DNA of 64,000 nucleotides from an uncultured cyanobacterium (GCA_903887375.1 CAISPN010000119.1:21264-85263), one strand, 5' to 3'. Shown: positions 45,107 to 54,937, counted from the first letter of the stretch. Numbers and translations are program-made. Notes: generated from the sequence alone by a model not told the origin.

Positions 45107-45940
45107 ATGAAATTTCGTGCGTTGCTTGTGGCCTTTTTGGCATTGTGTCTGGGCGTGCTCACTGCTTGTAGTAATGGACCTGCCGAAGCGGTTGACAAAA
45201 CTCAGTTGACATATGATGAGATTGTTGGTACAGGATTGGCTAACACATGTCCTGAGATTCAATCTTTTACCAGAGGTTCGATTGCTCTTGAGCCCAATAA
45301 AACCTATCAAGTCTCCGATCTTTGTCTGGAGCCACAGGAGTATTTTGTCAAAGAAGAGCCTGCCAATAAGCGCCAGAGCGCTGAATATATAAAAGGTAAG
45401 GTGCTTACACGCAAAACTTCCAGCTTAGAGCAGATTTCAGGTACCATCACCTTAGATAGTAAGGGCGTTCTGACCTTTGTAGAAAAAGACGGCATTGATT
45501 TCCAGCCTATTACAGTTCTTCTACCTGGCGGAGAAGAAGTTCCCTTCTTCTTTACCTTAAAAAACCTAGTTGGTAAAACTGAGTCTGGTTTTACTGCTTT
45601 GACTACCTCTAGTGATTTTGTTGGAAATTACAGCGTTCCTTCTTATCGTGGTGCTGGGTTCCTAGATCCTAAAGGTCGCGGTCTTTACACCGGATATGAT
45701 ACTGCAATTGCACTTCCAGCTGGTGGAGATAGCGCTGAGTACAAAAGACTCAATACAAAAAGAACGGGACTAGGCAAAGGCACTATGTCTCTGCAGGTCA
45801 CCAAAATTGATGCAGATACTGGCGAAATCTCTGGTGTATTTGAAGGAGAACAGCCCTCTGATACCGATCTAGGTGCCAAAGATCCTCTAGATGTCAAAGT
45901 TCGTGGCGTGTTTTATGCTCGCGTAGCAGCTGAATCGTAA
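45107..45940 (+). CDS. psbO: Photosystem II manganese-stabilising protein PsbO
   Basis: 33-kDa extrinsic subunit of the oxygen-evolving complex on the lumen side of photosystem II. A signal peptide (about 1-20) ends in LGVLTAC-S, a lipobox-like sequence with Cys21. The mature protein opens KTQLTYDEIVGTGLANTCPE, and the two conserved cysteines (TCPE and DLCLEP) form the PsbO disulfide. The C-terminus VRGVFYARVAAES is typical. Length 277. ATG preceded by GCGAGG. A strong terminator follows. Presence of PsbO shows oxygenic photosynthesis. Confidence 0.98.
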   Translation: MKFRALLVAFLALCLGVLTACSNGPAEAVDKTQLTYDEIVGTGLANTCPEIQSFTRGSIALEPNKTYQVSDLCLEPQEYFVKEEPANKRQSAEYIKGKVLTRKTSSLEQISGTITLDSKGVLTFVEKDGIDFQPITVLLPGGEEVPFFFTLKNLVGKTESGFTALTTSSDFVGNYSVPSYRGAGFLDPKGRGLYTGYDTAIALPAGGDSAEYKRLNTKRTGLGKGTMSLQVTKIDADTGEISGVFEGEQPSDTDLGAKDPLDVKVRGVFYARVAAES

Positions 45941-45961
45941 TTCACCAAAATTGTCTAAGAA

Positions 45962-45992
45962 AAAGAGGGGAAATTTTATCTCCTCTTTTTTT
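45962..45992 (+). terminator. Terminator of psbO
   Basis: AAAGAGG (45962-45968) pairs with CCTCTTT (45982-45988), loop about 13 nt, followed by a run of T to 45992. It begins 22 bp past the psbO stop and ends 22 bp before the methyltransferase start. Confidence 0.85.
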
Positions 45993-46014
45993 GTTATGTG
46001 GGAGTTAGTATTAA

Positions 46015-46743
46015 ATGTCTAAGATAATGTATCCTCGTGAATTTTTCACCGAGCAGTGGCAAGTCTACCAAAAAGTTCTTGATTTTGACTATATGAGCCA
46101 TCAGGGAATTTATAATTGCCTAACTGCAATATTAAAGAGCTCTTTTAACAGACCAATCACAATGCTTGAATTAGGTTGTGGGGATGCTAGTTATACAGCT
46201 AAAGCTTTATCTGGTCTCAATATAGCTAGTTACTATGGCATTGATATTTCTCCTGTAGCTTTAGAAAGTGCCAATAATAATTTACATTCTCTTGGCTGCC
46301 AAGTTGTCCTGGTTGAAGCAGATTTTAATCCTTTGGGACAACAGTTATCTCAAGAATATCTCAACAGTTTTGATTGTATTTTAATTTCCTTTGCTCTTCA
46401 TCATCTTAATCTGGCTCAAAAAGACAAGTTCTTGGCTGAGGTTTTTGATTTTTTAAAACCTGAGAATGGACAATTGATCGTGATAGATGTCATGCGCCGA
46501 GAGCAAGAAAATGATCTTTATGCCTATTTAGATCGCTATTTAGCTCATATTCGTCAAGATTGGACTCAAATCACCCCAGAGGAATATTTATTGCTTGAGA
46601 GCCACATCAGCTCTAGTGACTTTCCTGAAAAAGTTGAAGAGATGATAGAGCTAGGTTACAAAAATAAATTTAATAAGGTGGAATGTCTCTACGTTGATCC
46701 CCTTGAAACCATGGCAACTCTATCTTTCTGGAGAACTAGTTAG
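46015..46743 (+). CDS. Class I SAM-dependent methyltransferase
   Basis: 242 residues. SAM-binding motif I TMLELGCGDASYTAKAL, motif II-like ISYYGIDISPVAL region (YYGIDISPVALESA), and post-motif FDCILISFALHHLNLAQKD are clear. The HHLNLAQK part resembles small-molecule methyltransferases of the UbiE/COQ5-like type 11/12 group. The substrate cannot be inferred. ATG start close after the psbO terminator. The last 24 bp overlap the 3' end of the convergent glycine-zipper gene. Confidence 0.85.
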   Translation: MSKIMYPREFFTEQWQVYQKVLDFDYMSHQGIYNCLTAILKSSFNRPITMLELGCGDASYTAKALSGLNIASYYGIDISPVALESANNNLHSLGCQVVLVEADFNPLGQQLSQEYLNSFDCILISFALHHLNLAQKDKFLAEVFDFLKPENGQLIVIDVMRREQENDLYAYLDRYLAHIRQDWTQITPEEYLLLESHISSSDFPEKVEEMIELGYKNKFNKVECLYVDPLETMATLSFWRTS

Positions 46744-47418
46744 CTGTGACCATTGGATTTTTTTACCAGTCATTGTGCCTAGGGTCTGACCAATCTCAGC
46801 TCCAGCAGGCCCTGCGATAGTCTGTCCAATCGTTCTTCCTAGAGCGCTTGTACCACTTTCGCCTAAAAAATCCTGCATTGTATGTCCGATCCAATCTGGC
46901 AAAGTAGTTTGCAGCTTTTGTTCAGGTTTAGACCTATTTTGGATATAGATACTAGCATCTTCTCCTAATTGACCACCTAGAGCATCGCCAAAAACACTGC
47001 CAATTAATCCACCAACTGGTCCAGCTATGATAGTACCCAAAGCTGCCCCGCCCACAACTCCGACTGTTGTCCCCAAATTTTCTCCGGTTTTGAGTCCGAC
47101 AAAGTTAACTATTGACTGTACTTTGTTTTCTCGATGTTGCCCCTGGAAAAAATCTGAGCCCAATTTTGCACCAATGTAATTACCAGCTGCAGATCCTATG
47201 CTAGCTCCTAGGATAGTCCCTTCTGGACCTATCACTGAACCAACTAGACCACCAACAGTTGCTCCTACTACTTCACCGGCTGACATGCCAACAAACGCGC
47301 CGCCAATAGTGGCAGGATCAACCATATGAGTTATCTGTTCTGTAGTTTTGACTATATTATCTACCAGATCAGCAAATGGCTTATTCCACTGAGGGAAAGA
47401 GCTCTTTTTATTTTTCAT
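46720..47418 (-). CDS. Glycine-zipper membrane protein
   Basis: 232 residues. Four to five Gly/Ala-rich helices with GxxxG patterns (for example ATIGGAFVGMSAGEVVGATVG and LGTTVGVVGGAALGTIIAG) alternate with short polar links. Such glycine zippers pack tightly in membranes or form oligomers. The N-terminus is charged and has no cleavable signal. The function is unknown. Its ATG (47416-47418) overlaps the stop of the APH/ATPase gene by 11 bp, and its stop overlaps the convergent methyltransferase gene by 24 bp. Confidence 0.7.
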   Translation of the reverse strand: MKNKKSSFPQWNKPFADLVDNIVKTTEQITHMVDPATIGGAFVGMSAGEVVGATVGGLVGSVIGPEGTILGASIGSAAGNYIGAKLGSDFFQGQHRENKVQSIVNFVGLKTGENLGTTVGVVGGAALGTIIAGPVGGLIGSVFGDALGGQLGEDASIYIQNRSKPEQKLQTTLPDWIGHTMQDFLGESGTSALGRTIGQTIAGPAGAEIGQTLGTMTGKKIQWSQLTSSPER

Positions 47419-48934
47419 AGTGTTTTTCCTCCAATATTTTATTTAACTGCTCCTGCCAATTAGCTGTAGTATCAAGTACTAAAAGATGACTTTTTTCAGA
47501 GGGAGTAAACGGCTGGGCGCTCGATAGCTGCAACTCGAGGAGATCTTTAGTCGCATCAGAAATATCGTTTTTGCGCTTATCTAATCGCTCTTTTAAAATA
47601 TCAAGCGGGGCATAGCAATAGATCATTAGCTCAGAATTAGCCAAATCTCGCCAATATTTATGATCAAATTTAGCATCCAAAATCACCGAAAATCCACTCT
47701 CAAGAGCTAATCTGCCTAGCTCAAGGAGCTTTTGATAAGTCAAATGGTTCATTTGAGTGTTATAGAGATCTTCTGTGGCTTTTTCCTGTAGAGCTATTCC
47801 GGCTAGATTTTTGCGAACAGCATCTGAGCGAATATGTATAGCATTGAGCTTTTGGGCCAGGTAATGGGCTACTGTGGATTTACCTGAGCCAGAAGGACCC
47901 GACATCAAAATCAATTTTGCTGTTTTTCTCAGGCAATATTGATAGGCTAATCTATAGTAATCTACTGCGCTCTTTGAAGAGGTTTGTTTTTCTGGTGTGG
48001 GAATTTGGGGATCTTCTAGCATGAGAGAGTTGATCTTGGCTCTGACATAAGCTTGGCGTGAAAGGTACATTGGCAAGACTTCTAATCCTGCCCAATCTCC
48101 TGTCTGCTCAAGATAACTATTGAGAAAAATATTGCTCAGATCGCTTCGATCTCTTGAATCTAGATCCATAATCGTGAAGGCAACATCATACATAGTATCG
48201 ACATAGCGAAAATTATCATTGAATTCAATACGATCAAATAGTCGAATTTTATTATTCCATAAACAAATGTTTTTAAGATGAAGATCTCCGTGGCATTCAC
48301 GAATTTTATTCTGGGTTTGACGAATTTTCAAACTGTCACTTTTATGCTGGAAAAACTCTTCACTAAAAGCGACAGTTTGATCATATTGTTGCTGGGTTTG
48401 TAAACTACCAATGTATTTTTGGGTTTGTTCAAAATTTTGATCTAAATATTTCTTGATATTTACAGGATCTCCAAAACTAGTTATATAGTCATTGGTTTTG
48501 CTATGAAGATGAAAATCAGCTACTATTTTGGCAAGCTCTTGTAAATGAATTTCTTCTAATTTTCCTGCTTCAAATAGATTGATTAAGAGACAATCTTGGG
48601 GAAATTGATGCATCTTGAGAATATATTCAATTATGTCTCCTTCTCCATTGATTTTAAGGTGATTTCCTTGAAGATTAATGCTCAATACTTCTAGATAAAT
48701 ATCTGGCGCAATCTTTAGATTTAATTCTAATTCTTGCTCTAGATAATATTTTCTTTTAGCTAGAGTAGAGTAATCTAAAAAGCCAAAATTTACTGGCTTT
48801 TTGAGCTTGTAGGCATAATCTCCAGTCAAAAAAACCGCAGCATCATGAGTTTGTATGACCTGGATAGGTAATTGAACTGGGTGAGGATAGGCTTGATCGC
48901 TTTGCAATTGCTCAATTAAAGTCTCAAACAACAT
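47408..48934 (-). CDS. Bifunctional aminoglycoside phosphotransferase-like/P-loop kinase protein
   Basis: 508 residues, two modules. The N-terminal 300 residues have an APH-like kinase fold (VFLTGDYAYKLKKPVNFGFLDYS; ECHGDLHLKNICLW as the Brenner-type catalytic loop; RIEFNDNFRYVDTMYDVAF). The C-terminal 180 residues are a P-loop kinase with SGPSGSGKSTVAHYLAQKL. Proteins of this double build are common in bacteria and uncharacterised. The start is ATG 48932-48934 because AGGAGG lies 8-9 nt before it; an earlier TTG is too close. Coupled with the glycine-zipper gene downstream. Confidence 0.85.
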   Translation of the reverse strand: MLFETLIEQLQSDQAYPHPVQLPIQVIQTHDAAVFLTGDYAYKLKKPVNFGFLDYSTLAKRKYYLEQELELNLKIAPDIYLEVLSINLQGNHLKINGEGDIIEYILKMHQFPQDCLLINLFEAGKLEEIHLQELAKIVADFHLHSKTNDYITSFGDPVNIKKYLDQNFEQTQKYIGSLQTQQQYDQTVAFSEEFFQHKSDSLKIRQTQNKIRECHGDLHLKNICLWNNKIRLFDRIEFNDNFRYVDTMYDVAFTIMDLDSRDRSDLSNIFLNSYLEQTGDWAGLEVLPMYLSRQAYVRAKINSLMLEDPQIPTPEKQTSSKSAVDYYRLAYQYCLRKTAKLILMSGPSGSGKSTVAHYLAQKLNAIHIRSDAVRKNLAGIALQEKATEDLYNTQMNHLTYQKLLELGRLALESGFSVILDAKFDHKYWRDLANSELMIYCYAPLDILKERLDKRKNDISDATKDLLELQLSSAQPFTPSEKSHLLVLDTTANWQEQLNKILEEKHYEK

Positions 48935-48969
48935 AGCCAATACCTCCTATCCTCACTATAGCTAAGTGA

Positions 48970-51825
48970 TTAGTTATATTCATCCATTGGGGCGCAAGAG
49001 CAGACTAAATGACGATCCCCATAGGCATTGTCGATTCTAGATACACAAGGCCAGAATTTATAATCACTCTCGATTGGATAGGCAGCCTGCTCTCTAGAAT
49101 AAGGATGAGTCCATTCTCCTGTCAGGAGCATTTGGGCCGTATGGGGTGAATTTTTTAAGGGATTATCTACTAAATCCAGCTCTCCTGAGGCGATCTGTTT
49201 GACCTCATTGAAAATACTAATCATGGCATTGCAGAAGCGATCTAATTCTGCTTGCGATTCGCTTTCAGTCGGTTCAATCATCATAGTACCCGGGACCGGC
49301 CAAGAGACAGTAGGGGCATGAAAGCCATAATCCATAAGGCGTTTGGCTACATCTTCCACCTCAATTGAAGCCAGTTTCTTAAGTGGGCGCAAATCAATTA
49401 CACATTCATGAGCAACTAAATTAGATTGGCCAGTAAACAAGATTGGATAATAGGGCGCTAGTCGCATAGCCATATAGTTAGCATTGAGAATAGCCACTGC
49501 TGTAGCTTTAGTGAGACCTCCAGCGCCCATCATCCTGATATACATCCAGGAAATAGGCAAAATGCTAGCGCTTCCCCAATAGGACCAGGAAATCAAACCT
49601 ATTGAATTTTCTGGGTTTTGTTGCAATGGGGTTCTAGGTAAAAAAGCTGCTAGATGGGGCTTTACTCCAATAGGACCCATGCCAGGTCCACCACCACCAT
49701 GGGGAATGCAGAAGGTTTTATGTAGATTTAGATGGCAGACATCTGCTCCAAAATCAGCAGGCCGACATAGCCCAACTTGAGCGTTCATGTTTGCTCCATC
49801 CATATATACTTGAGCGCCATGAGCATGAATAATTTCACAAATCTCACTTACTCCCTCTTCAAATACCCCATGAGTTGAGGGATAAGTGATCATCAAGGCC
49901 GCTAAATGCTGGCTATGTTGCTCGGCTTTATTTTGCAGATCTTGGATGTCAATATTACCCTGAAGATCACAGGCAACTGGAATTACTTTCATCCCGCACA
50001 TTACAGCGCTAGCTGGGTTGGTTCCATGGGCTGATTCAGGAATCAAGCAGATGTTTCTTTCCTTTTGTCCTCTAGAATGATGATACTGGCGGATGACCTG
50101 TAATCCCGCATATTCTCCTTGGGATCCGGCATTTGGTTGAAGGGAAATGGCACTAAAGCCTGTGATTTCAGCTAGATACTCTTCTAATTGTTTAAAAAGA
50201 ATTTGATATCCTTTGGTTTGTGCTAGGGGAGCATGCGGATGAATCTGAGCAAATTCAGGCCAAGTAATGGGGATCATCTCGGCAGTTGCATTCAATTTCA
50301 TGGTACAAGAGCCAAGAGGAATCATCGAGCTATTTAAAGATATATCTTTGCTCTCTAGTTGGTGAATATAACGCAAAAGTTCTGTTTCGCAGTGATAGAG
50401 ATTGAAAACTGGTTCACTCAAATATCGGCTAGAACGGCTAAGATTTTCAGGATATTGAAGAGATACTTCTAATTCATCCAATGTAAAAGTTAACTGGTCA
50501 GCTTGAGCAAAAACACTCCAAAGTGTATCTAGATCTTCTAGTTGAGTTGTCTGATCTAAGGCGATACTGATTGTTTGCTCATCTAATTGCCGCAGGTTAA
50601 TTTTTTTAGAGAGCGCTAGTTCTATAATTTCTTGAGCTGATTGAACCTGCAAAGCAATAGTATCAAAATAAACCTCATTTTTAAGCTGATAGCCTAGCTT
50701 TTGTAGTCCTTTAGCTAAAATCTTAGTCAGTAAATGGATTCTAGTGGCAATTTTTAAAAGTCCATCTGGTCCATGATAAACTGCATACATCGAAGCAAGT
50801 ACGGCGGGCAGTACTTGGGCTGTACAAATATTGCTAGTAGCTCTATCTCTTTTGATATGCTGCTCTCTGGTTTGCAAGGCTAATCTGAGAGCCCTTTTAC
50901 CCATAATATCTTTAGAAACTCCTACTATTCGCCCAGGAATCTGTCTTTTATAGATCTCCCTGGTGGCAAAATAGGCCGCATGGGGACCCCCATAGCCTAA
51001 AGGCAAACCGAACCTTTGCGTGCTACCAACAGCAATATCTGCTCCCAGCTCTCCTGGTGGCCTTAGAAGGGTCAAGCTTAAAAGATCAGCTGCAACTGTC
51101 ACTAGAGCTTTAACTTGGTGAGCTCTTTCAATAAATTGACTATAGTCAATAATTGCCCCTTCAGTATTGGGATATTGTAATAGCGCCCCAAAGATATCTT
51201 CTGTAAACTCAAATGTCTGCTCATCTGCGATGATAAGTTGGATACCCAATGGTAGAGCTCTAGTTTTGACTACTTCTATGGTTTGGGGATGGCAATATTG
51301 AGAAACAAAAAAAGATTGAGCTTTATTTTTAGAGATAGCATGACTCATCACCATCGCTTCAGCTGCGGCAGTTCCCTCATCTAGTAAAGAGGCATTGGCA
51401 ATTTCCAGTCCGCATAGATCAATAATCATGGTTTGAAAATTCAAAAGAGCTTCCAATCTACCTTGAGCAATCTCAGCTTGGTAAGGAGTATAAGCAGTAT
51501 ACCAGCCTGGACATTCTAAAATATTGCGCTGAATCACTCCAGGTAGGTAACAATTATAGTAACCAGAGCCAATATAGGATTTAAAGATTTGATTCTCACT
51601 GGCAATAGCTCTGAGATTTTCTAAGGCCTTGGCTTCAGTCAGAGCCAATGGCAGTAATAGAGCTCTATTTAAGGCAATAGAAGAGGGCACAGCAGCTTCT
51701 ACCAACTGCTCTAAACTAGTAAAATCCAAGCTCTCCAACATGCTCTCTATCTGCTTGGCATTAGATCCTATATGCCTACTAGCAAACGACTCTTCATACT
51801 CTACTAGATTGTTGTTATTTAACAT
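48970..51825 (-). CDS. gcvP: Glycine dehydrogenase (decarboxylating), P-protein
   Basis: PLP subunit of the glycine cleavage system, needed in photorespiration and one-carbon supply. Full-length single-chain form, 951 residues. The N-terminal half starts [19 protein letters not shown]; the C-terminal half has the PLP lysine in [20 protein letters not shown] and the glycine-rich loop. [14 protein letters not shown] is also diagnostic. The T-protein gene is at 60442; H-protein and dihydrolipoyl dehydrogenase genes are not in the window. A palindrome sits 25 bp upstream of its start, and an Rrf2 regulator gene is immediately upstream. Confidence 0.97.
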   Translation of the reverse strand: MLNNNNLVEYEESFASRHIGSNAKQIESMLESLDFTSLEQLVEAAVPSSIALNRALLLPLALTEAKALENLRAIASENQIFKSYIGSGYYNCYLPGVIQRNILECPGWYTAYTPYQAEIAQGRLEALLNFQTMIIDLCGLEIANASLLDEGTAAAEAMVMSHAISKNKAQSFFVSQYCHPQTIEVVKTRALPLGIQLIIADEQTFEFTEDIFGALLQYPNTEGAIIDYSQFIERAHQVKALVTVAADLLSLTLLRPPGELGADIAVGSTQRFGLPLGYGGPHAAYFATREIYKRQIPGRIVGVSKDIMGKRALRLALQTREQHIKRDRATSNICTAQVLPAVLASMYAVYHGPDGLLKIATRIHLLTKILAKGLQKLGYQLKNEVYFDTIALQVQSAQEIIELALSKKINLRQLDEQTISIALDQTTQLEDLDTLWSVFAQADQLTFTLDELEVSLQYPENLSRSSRYLSEPVFNLYHCETELLRYIHQLESKDISLNSSMIPLGSCTMKLNATAEMIPITWPEFAQIHPHAPLAQTKGYQILFKQLEEYLAEITGFSAISLQPNAGSQGEYAGLQVIRQYHHSRGQKERNICLIPESAHGTNPASAVMCGMKVIPVACDLQGNIDIQDLQNKAEQHSQHLAALMITYPSTHGVFEEGVSEICEIIHAHGAQVYMDGANMNAQVGLCRPADFGADVCHLNLHKTFCIPHGGGGPGMGPIGVKPHLAAFLPRTPLQQNPENSIGLISWSYWGSASILPISWMYIRMMGAGGLTKATAVAILNANYMAMRLAPYYPILFTGQSNLVAHECVIDLRPLKKLASIEVEDVAKRLMDYGFHAPTVSWPVPGTMMIEPTESESQAELDRFCNAMISIFNEVKQIASGELDLVDNPLKNSPHTAQMLLTGEWTHPYSREQAAYPIESDYKFWPCVSRIDNAYGDRHLVCSCAPMDEYN

Positions 51826-51849
51826 TGCTGAGGTGATGGCTGATTATTA

Positions 51850-51862
51850 TTACATAATGTAA
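51850..51862. promoter_or_regulatory. Palindrome upstream of gcvP
   Basis: TTACATAATGTAA is a perfect palindrome with 6-bp arms and one central base. Its near edge is 24 bp from the gcvP start codon, within the 89-bp gap between rrf2 and gcvP. It could be an operator. I have no evidence for which regulator binds. Confidence 0.4.
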
Positions 51863-51914
51863 CAATTTTTGAGGAATCTTGCCGGCTGACAAATATACCA
51901 AGATGTTAAGCTTT

Positions 51915-52361
51915 TTAGACAACAAAATTAACTTGCTCATCCTGAGCGGCTTGAGCACTTCTTGCGTCATAGTATAAATCGGCCAATGTCAGATTCTCTA
52001 GAGCCTGAATGATTTTTTCATGAAGATGTTTCCATAGAGTAAGGGTTACCCAGTCCTCTACTTGTTCTCCTTCTGGTTGTAAATTAGATAGCGGAAGTTT
52101 AGTTTCTCCGACAGCAGATAAAATATTTCCCAAAGAAATCTTTTCAGGTGAGAAAGCTAATTGATAGCCGCCTTGTAATCCACGTACTGATTTAACAAGG
52201 CCTGCTTTGCGCATTTCAATCAATAACTTTTCTAAATATGGAGCTGGTAAACTTTGCCTTTGGGCAATTGCCTTAGTAGAAGCAGGACCAAAACCAGGTT
52301 GCAAGCTTAGATCTAACAAAGCCTTAACACTATAGTGACCTTTGGTGGTCAACTTAATCAT
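51915..52361 (-). CDS. Rrf2-family transcriptional regulator
   Basis: 148 residues with the Rrf2 winged helix: MIKLTTKGHYSVKALLDLS, the recognition region IAQRQSLPAPYLEKLLIEMRKAGLVKSVRG, and the wing GGYQLA. Rrf2 proteins such as IscR, NsrR and CymR sense Fe-S clusters, NO or sulfur status. This one has no cysteine at all, so it cannot bind a cluster through Cys as IscR does; it is nearer the CymR/YwnA type or uses other ligands. It lies 89 bp upstream of gcvP on the same strand and diverges from cyAbrB. Confidence 0.88.
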   Translation of the reverse strand: MIKLTTKGHYSVKALLDLSLQPGFGPASTKAIAQRQSLPAPYLEKLLIEMRKAGLVKSVRGLQGGYQLAFSPEKISLGNILSAVGETKLPLSNLQPEGEQVEDWVTLTLWKHLHEKIIQALENLTLADLYYDARSAQAAQDEQVNFVV

Positions 52362-52603
52362 TCTTTTGCCTGTTATTTGACTATATTGAGTGAAATGTAT
52401 ATACCTATATTTTACTAGATCACCTTGGCATTAATCAGAATAAGAACATAGATTAAAAATCAAAAAGGATGAGATCTAAGAAAATAATTGATTTTTTTCA
52501 TCAGTAAATATATTATTAATTGAAGTGAGTGTGCTTAATGTTTCACAAGATTCTAACAGTCAACACCCAAATCCAATAACTTCTAAATAACTACGTGAGA
52601 TTA
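52362..52603. promoter_or_regulatory. Divergent intergenic region rrf2 / cyAbrB
   Basis: About 240 bp between two divergent regulator genes. It is AT-rich with no RNA gene visible. Likely to hold the promoters and binding sites of both regulators; I could not fix a single operator by eye. Confidence 0.35.
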
Positions 52604-53002
52604 ATGAGTATGAGTAAAAGTAAGCAAGCCTCCCCCCTGACTGGTCAAGCGTTGGTCGATAAAGTCAGACAACTTGAAAACCATTCCAAAGAAGATAAAG
52701 CAAAGGCCTGTGGCTACTATACAGAAACAAAAAATGGTGTCAAGAGAGTTAACATGATGAAATTTCTCAATGCTCTGATAGATGCAGAAGGAATTGAGCT
52801 TGATAGTTGTTCTCCCAATGGCAAGGGGAAAGGTGGCCGTTCTGCCAGCTATAGAATTAGTGTTCAGAACAATTACAATCTCTTAATTGGTGCAGCCTAC
52901 ACTAAGCAGATGGGACTAGAGCCAGGTACTGAATTTGAAATAATTTTAGGTAGAAAACACATCAAGCTTGAACAAATCGGCTTTGCTGACGAAGAAGACT
53001 GA
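52604..53002 (+). CDS. Cyanobacterial AbrB-like transcriptional regulator (cyAbrB)
   Basis: 132 residues from the ATG at 52604 (MSMSKSKQASPLTGQALVDKV); a GTG at 52595 or the ATG at 52610 are alternatives. cyAbrB proteins have a C-terminal swapped-hairpin AbrB domain, here SYRISVQNNYNLLIGAAYTKQMGLEPGTEFEIILGRKHIKLEQI, and a basic middle (NGKGKGGRSASYR). Synechocystis homologues regulate nitrogen and carbon metabolism genes. Highly conserved and often essential. A hairpin lies between this gene and the convergent membrane protein. Confidence 0.93.
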   Translation: MSMSKSKQASPLTGQALVDKVRQLENHSKEDKAKACGYYTETKNGVKRVNMMKFLNALIDAEGIELDSCSPNGKGKGGRSASYRISVQNNYNLLIGAAYTKQMGLEPGTEFEIILGRKHIKLEQIGFADEED

Positions 53003-53012
53003 TTTTATAATT

Positions 53013-53066
53013 AGCGCTTTTAGTAGTGAGATTGAGATGGAGAAAACTCCTACTCAAAGCGCTTTT
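53013..53066. terminator. Terminator-like hairpin between convergent genes
   Basis: AGCGCTTTTAGTAG (from 53013) pairs imperfectly with CTACTCAAAGCGCT (to 53063), a stem of about 14 bp around a long loop, followed on plus by TTTTAAACTTT. It lies between the cyAbrB stop (53002) and the stop of the minus-strand GT-C gene (53072), so it may serve both. Confidence 0.6.
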
Positions 53067-53071
53067 AAACT

Positions 53072-54325
53072 TTAAATTATTAAAGTTGTCCAATAGGGAG
53101 AATTCAACAGCAAAAGCAGTACTAAATACATCCCCCAAAAAAGTGTAGCTATAAATTGTTGGTCTTTTTTGGTAATCAAGACGGTAGCCAAAAGCAAGGT
53201 CACAGTAAAAGTACTAAAAATTAAAAAAAACATCTGCTGGATTGTAGAGGGATTGAGGAAAGTTTTATAGAGTAATAAGAAAGAAAAAGCTGATGAAAGC
53301 AGCGTCACTGACGAAAAAGAACTTTTCCAAGAATTTGGATATGAATTACTAAGCGGCCAGGTCATCACTTCAGCTAAGATTGTTCCTCCTGCTAGAGAAA
53401 AGGCGGGAATTAAGAGCATTGCCAAATCCGGCATTCTTGCCCCTATTAATAAAACAAAAACTAGAACCGTTGCTGACCAAGAGAGGATTAACTTAGACCA
53501 ACTCCAGGAATATGAATTAATGGTAAATTTGAGACCTGAGCCCCAGAAGATTAGCCAGGGCATTGAAAAAACTATAATATCTAGAAAACGATGCCAAGAA
53601 TTCCTCGTCGCAATTAAAGTAGGAATAAGAAAAGGAATATTGAGCAAAGGAAAATGCCAGAAAAAAATAGGTATTACCCCTAAAAAAACGCCAGTCCAAA
53701 AATATACAGAAACCAACAGCCTGGGCGTATCTAGGTACAAAAAAACCAATATTATTGAAAATAATACAAGAAAAATCAAGCCATCGGTTAAAATAGCCAG
53801 TCCCAACCCGGTACCGACTCCCACTGCCCAAGTGAGATTACGCCTTGAGCGAAGTAGAGCTCCTATTGTCCAGATTGTAAGGCAAAGGCTAATTCCAGTT
53901 AAATTAGCTAAACGACCAGAGCAGATTACAGGCAAGGTCGTCAGGTACATCAATGTAACAAAAAGTTTAGGTCTTCTGGTAAGATAAAGCTCACCAGTGA
54001 GACTATAGAGCAAAGGAACAGACAAGGCCGTTAAAACTGCCCCAGGAAGCCTAGTAGTCCAGGCATTGACAACATGATTATGTAGTGCATAACTAAGAGA
54101 AATCAACTTAGGCATCAGCGGAAATATCATCGCCTTACCAGGATCTTGCAGCGCATCTTCTACCATGAGAGTTTCTTGCGCTGTCAATGGCAAACTACCC
54201 AAATGAAAACTCAATAAAAAGCTTGCTATCAATAGTAGCCCTAGCACATAGAAAGAATCTACCCAACGATTTCTAGAGCGTAGTGAAGAATAAGAACTGT
54301 TTCGAGCAAAAATTTGATTGTTCAT
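53072..54325 (-). CDS. GT-C-type membrane glycosyltransferase-like protein
   Basis: 417 residues, about ten transmembrane helices. The first loop FHLGSLPLTAQETLMVEDAL corresponds to the first extracytoplasmic loop of ArnT/PMT-type transferases, in which an acidic residue is catalytic (here Glu in QET or Glu-Asp in VED). It ends without the large soluble C-terminal domain of ArnT. Sugar transfer from a polyprenyl carrier is inferred. It is unrelated at the sequence level to the duplicated pair at 36127-39608. It lies 21 bp downstream of moaE and is likely in the same transcript. Confidence 0.75.
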   Translation of the reverse strand: MNNQIFARNSSYSSLRSRNRWVDSFYVLGLLLIASFLLSFHLGSLPLTAQETLMVEDALQDPGKAMIFPLMPKLISLSYALHNHVVNAWTTRLPGAVLTALSVPLLYSLTGELYLTRRPKLFVTLMYLTTLPVICSGRLANLTGISLCLTIWTIGALLRSRRNLTWAVGVGTGLGLAILTDGLIFLVLFSIILVFLYLDTPRLLVSVYFWTGVFLGVIPIFFWHFPLLNIPFLIPTLIATRNSWHRFLDIIVFSMPWLIFWGSGLKFTINSYSWSWSKLILSWSATVLVFVLLIGARMPDLAMLLIPAFSLAGGTILAEVMTWPLSNSYPNSWKSSFSSVTLLSSAFSFLLLYKTFLNPSTIQQMFFLIFSTFTVTLLLATVLITKKDQQFIATLFWGMYLVLLLLLNSPYWTTLII

Positions 54326-54346
54326 GGACTAAGAAAAAACAATTTT

Positions 54347-54811
54347 TTAGGGAAGAAGATGTTCGCACTGAGCAATACTGACCCAATCACTAGATCCATC
54401 CTGCCAATATTCTTTTTTCCAAATTGGCGCGTTGTGTTTAAGATTGTCAATGGCATAGCTGCAGGCTGCAAAAGCTTCTGCCCTATGAGGTGAACCAACT
54501 GCAACTAAAACACTAATTTCTCCAATTGCCAGACGTCCAATACGATGATGAATGACTATATGATTGATATCGCTCCACCTCTGGCGCACCTGATTGGCTA
54601 TTTGAGAAAAAACCTCTAGAGCCATTGGCTCATAAGCTTGATATTCCAGATAGGTAACATCTTTACCCGCTGTTTTATCTCTTACCGTTCCACTCATTAT
54701 AACTATGGCACCATTAGCTGAGGCATCTACTAAGGAGTAGACTTCCTCCATTTGGAGAGGAGCAAAGGAGATTTTAAAAATGCCTTTGTTAATAGTTAGG
54801 AGATTACTCAT
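54347..54811 (-). CDS. moaE: Molybdopterin synthase catalytic subunit MoaE
   Basis: 154 residues. With MoaD it inserts sulfur into precursor Z to make molybdopterin. Conserved pieces: GAIVIMSGTVRDKTAGKDV, LEYQAYEPMALEVF, HHRIGRLAIGEISVLVAVGSPHR, and the catalytic lysine region APIWKKEYW. No moaD is adjacent. A molybdenum cofactor pathway fits use of nitrate reductase, which cannot be seen here. ATG start; 130 bp upstream lies the ndhCKJ terminator. Confidence 0.95.
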   Translation of the reverse strand: MSNLLTINKGIFKISFAPLQMEEVYSLVDASANGAIVIMSGTVRDKTAGKDVTYLEYQAYEPMALEVFSQIANQVRQRWSDINHIVIHHRIGRLAIGEISVLVAVGSPHRAEAFAACSYAIDNLKHNAPIWKKEYWQDGSSDWVSIAQCEHLLP

Positions 54812-54898
54812 GAACTCCTTGCCTTGATTAGAAATTAAAAAATTAATCTCTTTTTATTGTTTTATCATCTCTATTCTAAATCTTTTATCTAATGTTGC

Positions 54899-54937
54899 AA
54901 AAAATTAGAGACTAGATACGTACTATCTAGTCTCTAA
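54899..54937 (-). terminator. Terminator of the ndhC-K-J operon
   Basis: A perfect 14-bp stem: TTAGAGACTAGATA (54905-54918) and its complement (54924-54937) around a 5-nt loop. On the minus strand it is followed by six T (54904-54899). It begins 5 bp past the ndhJ stop. One of the strongest terminators in the window. Confidence 0.92.

Noticed and set aside
51826..51914. Glycine riboswitch before gcvP
   Set aside because: Only 89 bp are available and no tandem aptamer-like helices are visible; only a short palindrome is present.
53520..53987. 155-codon plus-strand frame within the GT-C gene
   Set aside because: It is antisense to transmembrane segments, very basic, and without a Shine-Dalgarno; it is a shadow of hydrophobic codons.
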